64,000 bases of DNA, from the NCBI GenBank assembly GCA_938743325.2, contig OW568891.1, positions 62,001 through 126,000 on the forward strand. Direction: 5' to 3'. The position numbers and the translations under genes are program-made. The notes below the pieces were generated by a model. It worked only from the letters and a program-made list of their open reading frames with translations, was not told where the DNA came from and made no database searches. Of the stretch, positions 1 through 8,930 are shown piece after piece. Source of the DNA: Pycnococcus provasolii. Lineage: Eukaryota > Chlorophyta > Pseudoscourfieldiophyceae > Pseudoscourfieldiales > Pycnococcaceae. Each line of letters starts with the position of its first letter. The stretch's first letter is position 1.

Positions 1-2643
1 CTTGAGCAAAACATTGGAAGCCTTGACATCGCCATGCAACATCCCAAACTGGTGCAGCCAATCAAGCCCCATCATCACCTGCAGGCTTACGTCAAGGCAG
101 CGCAGCGCGCGCTCCACGCTCGTCTTGCAGTCACTCGAGAAGGTGCCATTCGCAAGGACGTCCGTGAGTACGCCGCCATCGCAGTACTCTTGCAGAAAGA
201 CGACCTGTTCACAACGCGGCTTGAGAAGATGTTTATGGCAAATGTACGTCCGAAGGATATTTTGGTGCTGAATGCGTTCCGCCACCGTAGTTTCGTGCCT
301 AGCTGCCCAGCGAAGGCGCTCATCTCGCGTCATGTCATCCCACAACTCATCCACAAGCTCCTGATTCATAACGTCATACATGATCACTTTCAGAGCATTG
401 CGATTTTTCGGGGAGGCTGATTCGTGGAATGAGGCGTGGTAAACCGTGCCAAACACGCCACGGCCAAGGCATTCGCCAACCGCGTTCGGCAGATTCGGCA
501 CGTCACTCATCCAGCTCAGCGTTTGCGCGAGCTGAACAGGATCAGGCATGAGATTGATGCTTTGAACGACGTTCTTGCCCAATGCCGTCGAGGCGGCGTT
601 GGCGGCAGCCTGCGAGATCGACCTCGCCTGGCCGAAAATCGCCTCCGCGGCGGAATGGTCCAACACGGTACCAGCTTGCCCCTCGCTCTTCCGCCATTCG
701 CGATGGCGCTGCCCGAGTTGAGGAGTAACCATCTCCACTTCCTGATTCGCCATGGAAGTAAGGTTGGTCTCAGAATGCGAGTTCTTTGGCTTGCGGCCTA
801 TGGCATTGTCATCCATGTCAAGAGACGAGTTGCGGCTGATATCTGACGACGCGTTACGAGAGATAATCCCAGCATTCGAACGACCCGATTCGACGCGAGC
901 AAACAATGGTCGAGACAACGACGCAAGAAATGTGCTCAGGGACTCCGGCAACCATTTCCGCTTTGCGGTGACAGGTCGCGACCTATGCGCACGTGGACGT
1001 GCACTGGCCACGGCAATCTCGATGTCATCACCCGTGTCGTCGTCGTCGTTGTTGTTGCTGTGATGGTGGCGCGGAGATCCAGCGGCTGAATGCCGCGACA
1101 GTCTTGCAAGCTTCTTTGAGAGCATTTTGATGTGAGCATGCTTGCTCCGATCGCGCACCACCATAATGATGCACGCCGCAATCGACAGGGCGATGACGAT
1201 GAGCAACAGAATCGATGGGTCGTAATCTGCTCTGTCATTCGCACCTAGCACGGCAGTTGACTCCGATTTCAAAAGCGTGTCTAGCGATGGCTGCGGCGGC
1301 GGTGGCGGTGGCGGTGGTGGCAGCTGCTGTTGCGGTGGTGGTGACGGCGTCAGATCTGTCATAAATTTGCCCGTGAAACCAGGCTCCATCACCATCGCCT
1401 TGATGCGCATAGTCATGCCGAATGTCGCGCACATCGGTCTTGCTGCACCAAGCTGCTCTCCAACCAGCGTAATCAATGCGAGCTCCGAGTCGTACCACGA
1501 CGGCGGCGGCGTCGCATTCTTCGTAAAAAGGCTCGAGTAGCACATCTGGTCGACATTCCCGCCCAACTTCCCAAGATAGCACCTGCCTCTGGGAACGAAG
1601 GGCAGGTCTCTTGTATCTCCTGAGCGACGCAACGTGTTGTTCGTCGGCTCGACGCGGTACTGCCACACATCGCACACGTCGGGTCCAAGCGAACAGCACC
1701 TCTCCAGGCACGAGAGGGTGCTCATGCTGCTGTGGTCAACCGCGAGATTGCGGCAGTGATAATAGTGGAGCTGCTTGGATGCGCAGCACTGCGCCGTGCC
1801 CTTTTGGTCCACCACGACGGTCGTGTTGAAGGGCTTCACTGCCGCACCGGTTGAAATGTACGCACCTTCAACGTCGTCACGAGCGTTCTGTGCTTCCTTG
1901 AGGAATCGTATGACTTGCTTTGCGCTGTCGACCGTCTGCACAAGTCGCACGTTGCGCAGCTGCACTCCACCCACCGCCTTGCTGACGATGGGCATCGTCA
2001 CGTTGCCTTGGTCGTCGAGGTACAGGAGGTTGTTGACTGTGGTTTGCGTGAACGTCAACGTGGCACCAGCCTCCACACCAACAAACGAGAAGTTTGCCAG
2101 GCGACTGTACGTATTCGCCTGCTCTGCGCTTGCCTCAACCGCGACGCTCGGCGCGAACACGAGCGTGCCCCCCGTGATGGTGACGTGCCTCTTAATTTTA
2201 CTGCTTGGGTCCTTTCTCGTGATGGCCACCGTTTTGTACGTTCCGTTGACGAGCATGTGCTTGTATTCCGTGACTTCGCGCGGCTTCCACAAGTCCAGTC
2301 TCCACCTCACGTACACGACGCCACTCACGCGTATCGTCTTAACGTTCTGGCTCGAGATTGCGGCGTACAGGCCTTCTTCCGTCATGACGATGGTTTCAAT
2401 GTCTTCGACGCCAAGAGCTTGTACGTGCTGTTGGCCTAAAAGGCCGCCGGTGTGCGGCAAGTTTGACTGAAGTCCTCCTCTTGAAGGTGTCGTCGTCGTC
2501 GTCGTCGTCGTCGTCGTGTCCGCCGCATATGCGCCGGCTGACAAGACAACATACAACAAGAAGACAACACCAACCAGACAACGCAACAAAGTAAAAACTC
2601 TGAGACGACAAGCACAAGCACAAGTTCTTCTTCTTCTCGACAT
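1..2643 (-). CDS. receptor-like protein kinase, C-terminus cut by window edge
   Basis: One uninterrupted minus-strand frame of 881 codons runs off the left edge. The chosen ATG (2641-2643) starts an Arg-rich stretch followed by a hydrophobic run ending AGAYAA, a good signal peptide; another in-frame ATG lies at 2686-2688. After a Thr-10 tract (GAC/ACG microsatellite) comes a secreted region to about residue 475 with several N-glycosylation sites and paired Cys, then a proline-rich linker. A single membrane segment lies at about 476-498 (LLLIVIALSIAACIIMVV), followed by a basic stop-transfer. The kinase domain has a glycine loop GRGVFGTVYHA (about residue 725), the lysine motif ALKVI, and the catalytic loop HGDVKASNVLLK at the window edge. 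The activation segment and C-lobe lie outside. Type I membrane Ser/Thr or dual-specificity kinase by topology; the ligand is unknown and I recognise no ectodomain family. Confidence 0.85.
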   Translation of the reverse strand, partial: MSRRRRTCACACRLRVFTLLRCLVGVVFLLYVVLSAGAYAADTTTTTTTTTTPSRGGLQSNLPHTGGLLGQQHVQALGVEDIETIVMTEEGLYAAISSQNVKTIRVSGVVYVRWRLDLWKPREVTEYKHMLVNGTYKTVAITRKDPSSKIKRHVTITGGTLVFAPSVAVEASAEQANTYSRLANFSFVGVEAGATLTFTQTTVNNLLYLDDQGNVTMPIVSKAVGGVQLRNVRLVQTVDSAKQVIRFLKEAQNARDDVEGAYISTGAAVKPFNTTVVVDQKGTAQCCASKQLHYYHCRNLAVDHSSMSTLSCLERCCSLGPDVCDVWQYRVEPTNNTLRRSGDTRDLPFVPRGRCYLGKLGGNVDQMCYSSLFTKNATPPPSWYDSELALITLVGEQLGAARPMCATFGMTMRIKAMVMEPGFTGKFMTDLTPSPPPQQQLPPPPPPPPPQPSLDTLLKSESTAVLGANDRADYDPSILLLIVIALSIAACIIMVVRDRSKHAHIKMLSKKLARLSRHSAAGSPRHHHSNNNDDDDTGDDIEIAVASARPRAHRSRPVTAKRKWLPESLSTFLASLSRPLFARVESGRSNAGIISRNASSDISRNSSLDMDDNAIGRKPKNSHSETNLTSMANQEVEMVTPQLGQRHREWRKSEGQAGTVLDHSAAEAIFGQARSISQAAANAASTALGKNVVQSINLMPDPVQLAQTLSWMSDVPNLPNAVGECLGRGVFGTVYHASFHESASPKNRNALKVIMYDVMNQELVDELWDDMTRDERLRWAARHETTVAERIQHQNILRTYICHKHLLKPRCEQVVFLQEYCDGGVLTDVLANGTFSSDCKTSVERALRCLDVSLQVMMGLDWLHQFGMLHGDVKASNVLLK

Positions 2644-3328
2644 CAAGGCGGGTCCCTCCTGAAAGACAACACCACGGAGGAGAGACATGATAATGGTTCC
2701 CCGAAGAAGAACCAAACCAAACCAAGACGCGAACCAAACCAAACCAATTCAAGAAACAGGAGAATAGTGTCTGGAGAGGTGAGGGTTGGAATACCCTAAT
2801 AATGAAGATGAAGATGGAAGGGGAAGGCTTCTGAATTCGTGAATTCGCAGATGCCTTTCTTTCCAGAGAACAGGTCTTGAAAAGGTGACGAGTGGTGGGT
2901 GCATCAGCCTGTCAGCACCAACTTGAGGTGCACATCAGCCGTCAGCGACAACTTGAGACCTAACCCTTACAAAAAGGCATCGAAGACAGCTACCAACCTA
3001 GGGTCCCAAACTCCTGGTTCAACGGTGGGTACTGGGTGGGTCCCAGCCAGTACTAAAGTTACGATAGGGGCTGCCAAGCCACCGAGCCGCCCAGCTAAAG
3101 GTAAGATATGTCACAAGTTCTCTCCTGATCTCTAAGCAGGACAACCTACTTTACTCCGAAATATCCATTGTAGAGTACACAGATTTACAACTAAGTGCAC
3201 AAGTGCTATCGCCACTCACTCCACACTCTTGTTCACCTCAACAAAAAAAAACTTGCCTTAGCGGCGACCCGATCGACTCCGGCCTATCCCGATCAGCCGG
3301 CTCAATGTACCGCCAATATCCTCCAAGC
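2644..3328. other. intergenic region upstream of receptor-like kinase
   Basis: No supportable gene; the open frames here start only at GTG or TTG and have no recognisable content. It should hold the kinase promoter (right-hand side of 2643) and the 3' end of the MYND gene. Short imperfect duplications of a CAGC-CAACTTGAG-type segment occur at about 2908-2960. Confidence 0.5.
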
Positions 3329-4978
3329 TCATATTCGACATCCGGTGATCCGGCGCATCGCATCAAGCTCCGCGAGTACGTCGGATGATGGCTCAGGCCG
3401 GCCACTCATGTTGACGTTGATGCTCCCGCAGTTCTGGAATTCGCCGCTCGGTCCTTGGTCAAACGAGAATGCCTCTCCATCCCGTCCAAATTCCAGCACC
3501 GACTCGTCCGTAATCAGCGGCGTGTGACTGCTCGCGTGCATCAATGTGTGGCGAAAGCTGTAGAAGTCTCTCCCCGACGATGCCATGCAAATATACTCCA
3601 AATAAATACGATTCTCTGGCTTGTCGTGGTACAGCTTCGCCCCCTCTGCGATTTCCTCGTGAGAAGGGTCGTCGTCCAGCATCCAAGAAGGGAGGTCTGT
3701 CTTGGCCATGAAAGCCTTGTAAAGGTGCACAGACCACGTGCCCTTTTTGAAATCCACGTTGACGAGGAAGTCGCGCAGTTGCGGGGAGGCGATGAGCCTT
3801 TCGATTCCGCCGGGTACGCCAAGCGAAACAAGATCGGCGCTTGTGTCTTCGGCATGCTTCGCCACTTCCCACATCTTGCGCACGATTCGCTTGAAATTCG
3901 TCTGTAGGAAATTGAACATCTGTATCTTCATGGTCTTTATGTTGCTAGCTGACTCTTTGACTTCGGCGCCGTGTTTCTGGATTTTCTTGCATATTACCTT
4001 GTGACTCTTCCAGTCGAGCTTTTGGCACTCCTTCGAGCAGTAGTATGCGCTCAGGCACGCGGCGCATTTGGTGAGCTTGACGCCGTGAACCATCTCCGTC
4101 TTGCTGCACCATCGGCACTTGTTGAAAGTCGTGCCTAAGTTCAACCTGCTCGCCACGCTTGGAGGCACGAACATGTTCTTCTCCCAGTTCACGAGGTCAT
4201 GCAAAGCGTTGTGCACAGCCATGCTACCCTCGGCGCGGCTGACTTCAAGCGCGTGCTCCAAGTGACGACGCGCTGACTTGCCGTCCACGAGAAGTTGTCT
4301 CACCGCCGTGGCATCCATTTTGATGGTGTGCGCAATATCCACGACGACGTCGTTCACGCGGGGATGGTTGATGTTGCACACGTGCATAACCGCCTTGAAC
4401 AAGCCGTTGGATACGAACGGGCCGACTGACGGGTTCGTCGAGCGGTCCCAAACCGAGAGGAGGCAGTTTTGAGCAGCCTCAACGACATTCTTGGCGTGCT
4501 CGATGTCGAGCTTGACGTCGTCGTTCAGCGCGTTGACGAGTTTTCCAATCGTCTTTCCCAGAGAGTTTGGTTTTGCATCGTCGAGCACCATCGAGACGAA
4601 GGTATCGTCCTTGCTCCACGGCGTCACTGCCTCGAGAGCTGCCGATGCGAACTCTGACATGACTCCTGTTCGCTTGAAGTTCGTTGAATTCACCTCTGTC
4701 TTCAAGGCGGCTGCGATCGCCTTGCACAGCACTTCTTTGGTCTCGTCGTCAACGTGCTCACGCAGCGTTTGCCTGTCCGCAAGGCCGACATAGCGAAGTA
4801 CGTTTGCTGTGTACGCAAGGCACTGTATCAGGACCTGCTGCTGCTGTGTTGGCGCGCGTTCCTGAAGTGTCGAAAGGGCCTTAAGTATTTGTTTTGCTTT
4901 AGAGCGGACGAACGTGGGCTGTTGCCTGATGAACGCCGCGTGGTCGAAGCCGGGACCGCCGAACGTGAGCGACTGCAT
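3329..4978 (-). CDS. MYND zinc-finger protein
   Basis: 549 residues from the first in-frame ATG (4976-4978); the open frame extends 12 bases upstream but only to a GTG. A clear MYND finger lies at about residues 287-331, with Cys pairs CRWCSK, CAACLSAYYCSKECQ and the closing HKVICKK, giving the C4-C2HC zinc pattern of the family. MYND fingers bind proline-rich peptides and occur in SET/SMYD methyltransferases, deubiquitinases and adaptors. No SET or USP domain is visible. The N-terminal 280 residues look all-helical, and the C-terminal 210 residues are unrecognised. Function beyond protein binding is not inferable. Confidence 0.8.
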   Translation of the reverse strand: MQSLTFGGPGFDHAAFIRQQPTFVRSKAKQILKALSTLQERAPTQQQQVLIQCLAYTANVLRYVGLADRQTLREHVDDETKEVLCKAIAAALKTEVNSTNFKRTGVMSEFASAALEAVTPWSKDDTFVSMVLDDAKPNSLGKTIGKLVNALNDDVKLDIEHAKNVVEAAQNCLLSVWDRSTNPSVGPFVSNGLFKAVMHVCNINHPRVNDVVVDIAHTIKMDATAVRQLLVDGKSARRHLEHALEVSRAEGSMAVHNALHDLVNWEKNMFVPPSVASRLNLGTTFNKCRWCSKTEMVHGVKLTKCAACLSAYYCSKECQKLDWKSHKVICKKIQKHGAEVKESASNIKTMKIQMFNFLQTNFKRIVRKMWEVAKHAEDTSADLVSLGVPGGIERLIASPQLRDFLVNVDFKKGTWSVHLYKAFMAKTDLPSWMLDDDPSHEEIAEGAKLYHDKPENRIYLEYICMASSGRDFYSFRHTLMHASSHTPLITDESVLEFGRDGEAFSFDQGPSGEFQNCGSINVNMSGRPEPSSDVLAELDAMRRITGCRI

Positions 4979-5642
4979 GGATGTCGCCACTTATGGAGAA
5001 GAAGAATCGCTATTGACTCAGGAAGTGATGGATGTGCACGGTTCGGCTGTGGGACACGCGCGTCCAGTCACGAGTCAGTCACCCGGCCGGGGAGACGAAA
5101 AGCCGGAAATCAAAGGGAAGGGAAGGGCGAAAGGCCGAAAGCGAAAGGGGGAAGAGACTCAAATACTCAATTGATGTGACGTGCCCAGACAGTACAGTAG
5201 TAGGTATGCAGGTGGAGCTCTCTCAACGAAAGGACTTCGGTCCTCATCAGGTGCTACCTTTAGGGGTGGAACCCATTACTGTATGGGAAAGGAGGGGACA
5301 CGCACGCAGCCAGCAGACACGATTAGGGTTAGGGTTACGGGTAGGGTTACGGCTAGGGTTAGGGTTACGACTAGGGTTACGGTTCCCCGGTTCCCCCGAT
5401 TGAGCGAGCCTGGGCCCTGGGAACTGGCCCTGGGGTAGTTCTCGTCATCGGGGGGACTTGTTCCTTCCTCTGACAGTCTAGTCTGCAAAAGGGGTCGACC
5501 CGCAAGGGACTCGGGGGAGGCCCTCTTCTTTTTACTCGTAAACTGCCTGGGGGCGTTGGTGTTGTCGTCGTCCTGTTGTTGTCGTCCGCTTGTCATTCTC
5601 GGGTTCCGACACGTAACAGCATCAGCATCAGCATCAGCAGCT
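4979..5642. other. divergent promoter region between MYND and OTU genes
   Basis: A 664-bp divergent intergenic region. It holds a cluster of telomere-like GGGTTA repeats (annotated separately), an AGC/ATC microsatellite at about 5607-5640, and no credible gene. A long minus-strand acidic frame overlaps the region and the OTU 5' end, but it is the antisense of Ser-rich coding sequence. Confidence 0.5.
5325..5392. promoter_or_regulatory. telomere-like repeat cluster (telo-box type)
   Basis: About seven degenerate GGGTTA/GGGTTACG units in tandem between two divergent genes, about 250 bp from the OTU ATG and 350 bp from the MYND ATG. In plants, AAACCCTAA telo-boxes in promoters bind Myb-type factors; the role here is inferred from position only. 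Confidence 0.5.
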
Positions 5643-6488
5643 ATGGGCACGTCGATGTCGAGTTGTGCATGCATGAATGTCTCTGAGCCTTCCACTACTT
5701 CCACTTCTTCCACCTCGTACCATCCTTCCTCATCTCCTTCGTCGTCTTCGTCTTCCTCGTCTTCGTCTTCAGGGATCCATGGGCGGATACGCTCTTTATC
5801 CCTGAAGACGCAACGCACTCGCATTCTTTCGCGAACCGCGTTGACGCGTCGGGATATTCTCAAACAGCACTATCAGCTTGTCAGTCAGCCAGATCTGCGA
5901 CCAGTCAGGCAGAGAAGCAACAGTCGAGTCGCGCTGGAAAGACGCATGTCCAGCTTGTCAGAAGCGGACCGAGCTGACCTGCAAGAAAGAATGAGAAATA
6001 ACCTCGACGATTATACACCTGCAAACAACACACATAACAACGCGACGAGCGAAATTGGAAGGCTCACGAAAAGACTCCAGTCGCTTGGACTGAAAATGGT
6101 GGACGTCGCCGGCGACGGAAACTGCCAGTTTCGCGCGCTGTCGTACCAGCTCTTCGGAACAGAGGCGAAACACGCGAACGTGCGTGCTTCCGTAGTCAGA
6201 CACATGAGGATCAACGCGAGCTTTTTTAGCATGTTCTTTGAAGGACCTGAGTTTGAAGCTTACCTCAAAGATATGGCTCAAAATGCGACGTGGGGCGACG
6301 AGCTGACTTTGCGCGCAGCCGTTGAGGCGTTCTACATCAACATGCACGTAATCACGTCCTCGGAGACGTACTGGTATCTTGTGTACGAGCCGGAGACTAC
6401 CGTGCATCCAGTGTCAGGAAGCAGAAAGAAGGATATATATTTAGCGTATATCAGCCCTGTGCATTACAGTGCTATGGCGCTTCTGTAA
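5643..6488 (+). CDS. OTU-family cysteine protease (deubiquitinase)
   Basis: 281 residues from ATG 5643; the frame is open further upstream but begins with TTG. The C-terminal half (from about residue 135) is an OTU domain: DVAGDGNCQFRALSYQLFG contains the catalytic Asp and Cys, and HYSAM near the C-terminus supplies the catalytic His. Between them are the usual helical stretch (VRASVVRHM) and a WGDELTLRAAV segment typical of OTU proteins. OTU enzymes cleave ubiquitin chains. The N-terminal 130 residues are Ser-rich and low complexity, so they may be a targeting or disordered tail. Divergent from the MYND gene; its stop is only about 30 bp from the stop of the convergent sialyltransferase gene. 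Confidence 0.88.
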   Translation: MGTSMSSCACMNVSEPSTTSTSSTSYHPSSSPSSSSSSSSSSSGIHGRIRSLSLKTQRTRILSRTALTRRDILKQHYQLVSQPDLRPVRQRSNSRVALERRMSSLSEADRADLQERMRNNLDDYTPANNTHNNATSEIGRLTKRLQSLGLKMVDVAGDGNCQFRALSYQLFGTEAKHANVRASVVRHMRINASFFSMFFEGPEFEAYLKDMAQNATWGDELTLRAAVEAFYINMHVITSSETYWYLVYEPETTVHPVSGSRKKDIYLAYISPVHYSAMALL

Positions 6489-6516
6489 CATAAGCACGAC
6501 AAAAAATTCGTTGTTA

Positions 6517-8514
6517 CTAAGGTGAAGGCGAAGGAGAAAATGCTTTATCACCACTCTCAGGAAGGTGCACCGTGAAAGCAGTCGTCGTCGTCGTCGTCGC
6601 ACTAGTGACGCCGCCGCCGCCGCCGCCATCGTCGCCTTCTTTCCCGTGCATATCATCCGCAACGTGAACGTCATCCCACCAGTGGAAGTGGTGGCCGCAC
6701 AGTCCCATGCACTCGCCCATCTCCTTCTTCTTTTGGAGCTCGCGAGAACGCTCGTCGCAGTAGCTTGGCATCGGTGCCGCCTGCCATCGCATGCGCGCGA
6801 CGCGACCCGCAGATCGGTCGGCGGAGCTCAACGCGTCGTTGCGGCACTTGACGCATGCATGAAAGACAACGGGCACCTCGTTCGACTCGCCCAGCGCCGC
6901 GAGCGTGTCATTGATGCCCATCGCGCACTCCACCGCACAAGGTTCCTTCAACGTCACCAGTCTCGCCTTTGCGAGATTGCTCACAATCCGATACTCAGAT
7001 ACGTCGCGGCCACTGAAAGGCTGCGGGCACCGATTGTGGTAGTGATACGGAACACCGGAGGGTTCGCCAACGTGCATTCCGTACAGGTCCACCTTATCGC
7101 ACATGCTCATCGCAAGGAGAATGCCCGTGAGTCCGCCCGTGGGCGTGAGAGGCGCCTCGTTCGCCTCGCCGAAGTACAGGTGCATCGCCTCCACCGCCTC
7201 GGCGGTGTACGCCACGAAGCGCGGACTCAACAGCGCGCGCTGCCCAATCGCCTGCTCTAGCTCCATGTCAGCCTGCGCCATCAGCGATTCTTCGTTGCCA
7301 CCCCTGTGCAGGTCACGCGAAAGCTGCCTCGAAATCGCCTTCTTTGCCGCGGCGTAGCGCTGCACGTACGTGCGCCCCTCCTTCGGATTGCGCAAGCTGC
7401 TCGCAATGAGCGGCATGTGGCTAAGTCGCTCCTCGAAGTCCGTCCAGTGGCTGTTCGACAGCCGCAGGTCGGTGCGCCCGCCAACGAAACGCTCAAAGCC
7501 AAGAGTCGGCGCGCCATTGAAGCGAATGACAAAGTCGTGATTGTCAATCTCACTCCCGCGCTGACCGAGCAGCAGCGAACCTCCGTTGCCGACGACGGCG
7601 CACGTGTGATGCACAGCCTTCGCCCCGTGGCGTCGACGAAGTGGGTCGTGCTCTGGAAGCGCCTCGAGCAGAGGTGAATATTGCTCCTCCGTGAGCAGCG
7701 TCAGCGGCGACGGCTTTCCTGGAAATCGCACGCTCACGAGCGGCGCGTCCTTCCCACCTTTCGGCACGTCGGCATGCACTGCTCGGAGCTCCTCGCGACT
7801 CAGCATGACGGGGCCGTCGTACGCCGTGGGAATCCCGTCCGCCGCTGCGCCGCTGGGAATGGCGTCAATCACGCCGTCGGCGCTCCTGGCGTGGTACTTC
7901 TGCGTGTTCGGTGGCCTGATGGATGGGCCGCAAGCACACGTTCCAGGTTCCACTGGCACGCCGCTAGCCGAGCACTTCGGCCCGCCGAAGAGCGCAGGGC
8001 AAACGCAGAGTCCAGCGCGGTCGGGCACGCCACTCTCGGAGCACGACGTGGAGGTGGTTGGCACCTCTCTCGCGCGCGTTGTGCGCCGCCTGGCCCACGC
8101 CTGCGCGCCGTCGTGCGTGGGTGTCGCCGGCCTTCTCCACGAAGGACGAGGAGCACGAGGACGCCTTGCACGCTGCTGTGGCTGCTGTGTCTCTTGCGTC
8201 CCCTCTTCTAAAAGCGGGTTTGTCGTCGGCGTGGCCGTCGCCGTGCTTTCGACGTGAGCAGATTGCTCCGTCTGTTTAGGCAAACTATTCACCCAAGAGT
8301 AGTGCTGCTGCTGCGCAGCGACTTGCTTCGTTCCTCCCCACGTTGATGTTGATCCCAGCAGCACCACAAGCACGGCCGTGACCCAACCTATGTTTAAGCG
8401 ACCAGCGCAAAGCTTAGCCCTACTCCTCCCGCTACTTTGAGCTACCCACACGCCACACACACCCTCCACCAAACCTCCCAAGGATAGTACGTTACGAGTC
8501 TTGTCCTCACACAT
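6517..8514 (-). CDS. GT29 sialyltransferase-like type II membrane glycosyltransferase
   Basis: 665 residues from ATG 8512-8514. Another in-frame ATG at 8575-8577 would overlap the upstream small gene; the frame beyond it has only TTG. A signal anchor (IGWVTAVLVVLLGS) at about residues 42-58 predicts a Golgi type II protein. A Cys-rich EGF-like stretch (about 160-210) precedes the catalytic domain. The large sialylmotif is clear: CAVVGNGGSLLLGQ then EIDNHDFVIRFN. The small motif is LTPTGGLTGILLAMSMC, followed by a VS-like YHYHNRC. The family transfers sialic acid from CMP-sialic acid to glycans, but in algae the donor may be a related nonulosonic acid such as Kdo. The C-terminus ends in Gly- and Thr-rich low complexity. 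Confidence 0.88.
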   Translation of the reverse strand: MCEDKTRNVLSLGGLVEGVCGVWVAQSSGRSRAKLCAGRLNIGWVTAVLVVLLGSTSTWGGTKQVAAQQQHYSWVNSLPKQTEQSAHVESTATATPTTNPLLEEGTQETQQPQQRARRPRAPRPSWRRPATPTHDGAQAWARRRTTRAREVPTTSTSCSESGVPDRAGLCVCPALFGGPKCSASGVPVEPGTCACGPSIRPPNTQKYHARSADGVIDAIPSGAAADGIPTAYDGPVMLSREELRAVHADVPKGGKDAPLVSVRFPGKPSPLTLLTEEQYSPLLEALPEHDPLRRRHGAKAVHHTCAVVGNGGSLLLGQRGSEIDNHDFVIRFNGAPTLGFERFVGGRTDLRLSNSHWTDFEERLSHMPLIASSLRNPKEGRTYVQRYAAAKKAISRQLSRDLHRGGNEESLMAQADMELEQAIGQRALLSPRFVAYTAEAVEAMHLYFGEANEAPLTPTGGLTGILLAMSMCDKVDLYGMHVGEPSGVPYHYHNRCPQPFSGRDVSEYRIVSNLAKARLVTLKEPCAVECAMGINDTLAALGESNEVPVVFHACVKCRNDALSSADRSAGRVARMRWQAAPMPSYCDERSRELQKKKEMGECMGLCGHHFHWWDDVHVADDMHGKEGDDGGGGGGVTSATTTTTTAFTVHLPESGDKAFSPSPSP

Positions 8515-8521
8515 ACCACTA

Positions 8522-8659
8522 CTACATCTGCGTGAACCCTCCACCACCTGACGCGGCGACACCCGTTCGGCGCGCATACGCGCCCAGGGTGGCGAAGAAG
8601 GCCACCAAGCAAATAGCAACTATTATCAGCACGGAAACCGTCGTCGCGCCGTCAGCCAT
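8522..8659 (-). CDS. small single-pass membrane protein, 45 residues
   Basis: A short frame starting at ATG 8657-8659: an acidic MADG start, one hydrophobic helix (VLIIVAICLVAFFATLGAY), then a basic RRTG and a Gly-rich tail ending FTQM. Looks like a single-pass membrane protein with a short cytosolic tail. It lies on the same strand as the sialyltransferase, with its stop 8 bp from that gene's ATG, and has a telomere-like box about 115 bp upstream, as several other genes in this window do. No family recognised; a chance ORF in a 5' UTR is the alternative. Confidence 0.45.
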   Translation of the reverse strand: MADGATTVSVLIIVAICLVAFFATLGAYARRTGVAASGGGGFTQM

Positions 8660-8770
8660 CGCAAGCTCAAGTAACGCGCGAAGTGCAGTGCGGAGCAGAG
8701 GAGGGGTGGGGTGGGCGCGGCGAGAAACCACCTCGAGAGGAGCACGCGCGCATTGGCAGGGGGAAGAACA

Positions 8771-8786
8771 AAACCCTAACCCTAAC
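8771..8786. promoter_or_regulatory. telo-box-like element
   Basis: Two and a half CCCTAA units in AAACCCTAACCCTAAC, about 115 bp upstream of the small membrane protein ATG and beyond the P4-ATPase stop. Position matches other telo-boxes in this window. Confidence 0.5.
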
Positions 8787-8930
8787 TCGGAATTCCGAAA
8801 CCCGGGTATGGATAGAGTAGTGCATGGTCACGTCACGGAACTCACTGTACCGGTACTGTACTGTTCTGTAGGAATACTGTACATAGTACTTACATATCTT
8901 ATCATTATTAAATTATATGAGTAGTAGTTA

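Noticed and set aside
1775-2470. Plus-strand 231-residue ORF
   Set aside because: It is the antisense of the receptor-like kinase ectodomain and lacks any domain.
5276-5863. Acidic minus-strand frame over the OTU 5' end
   Set aside because: It begins in the antisense of Ser-rich coding sequence and translates telomere-like repeats; the plus-strand OTU domain is clearly real.
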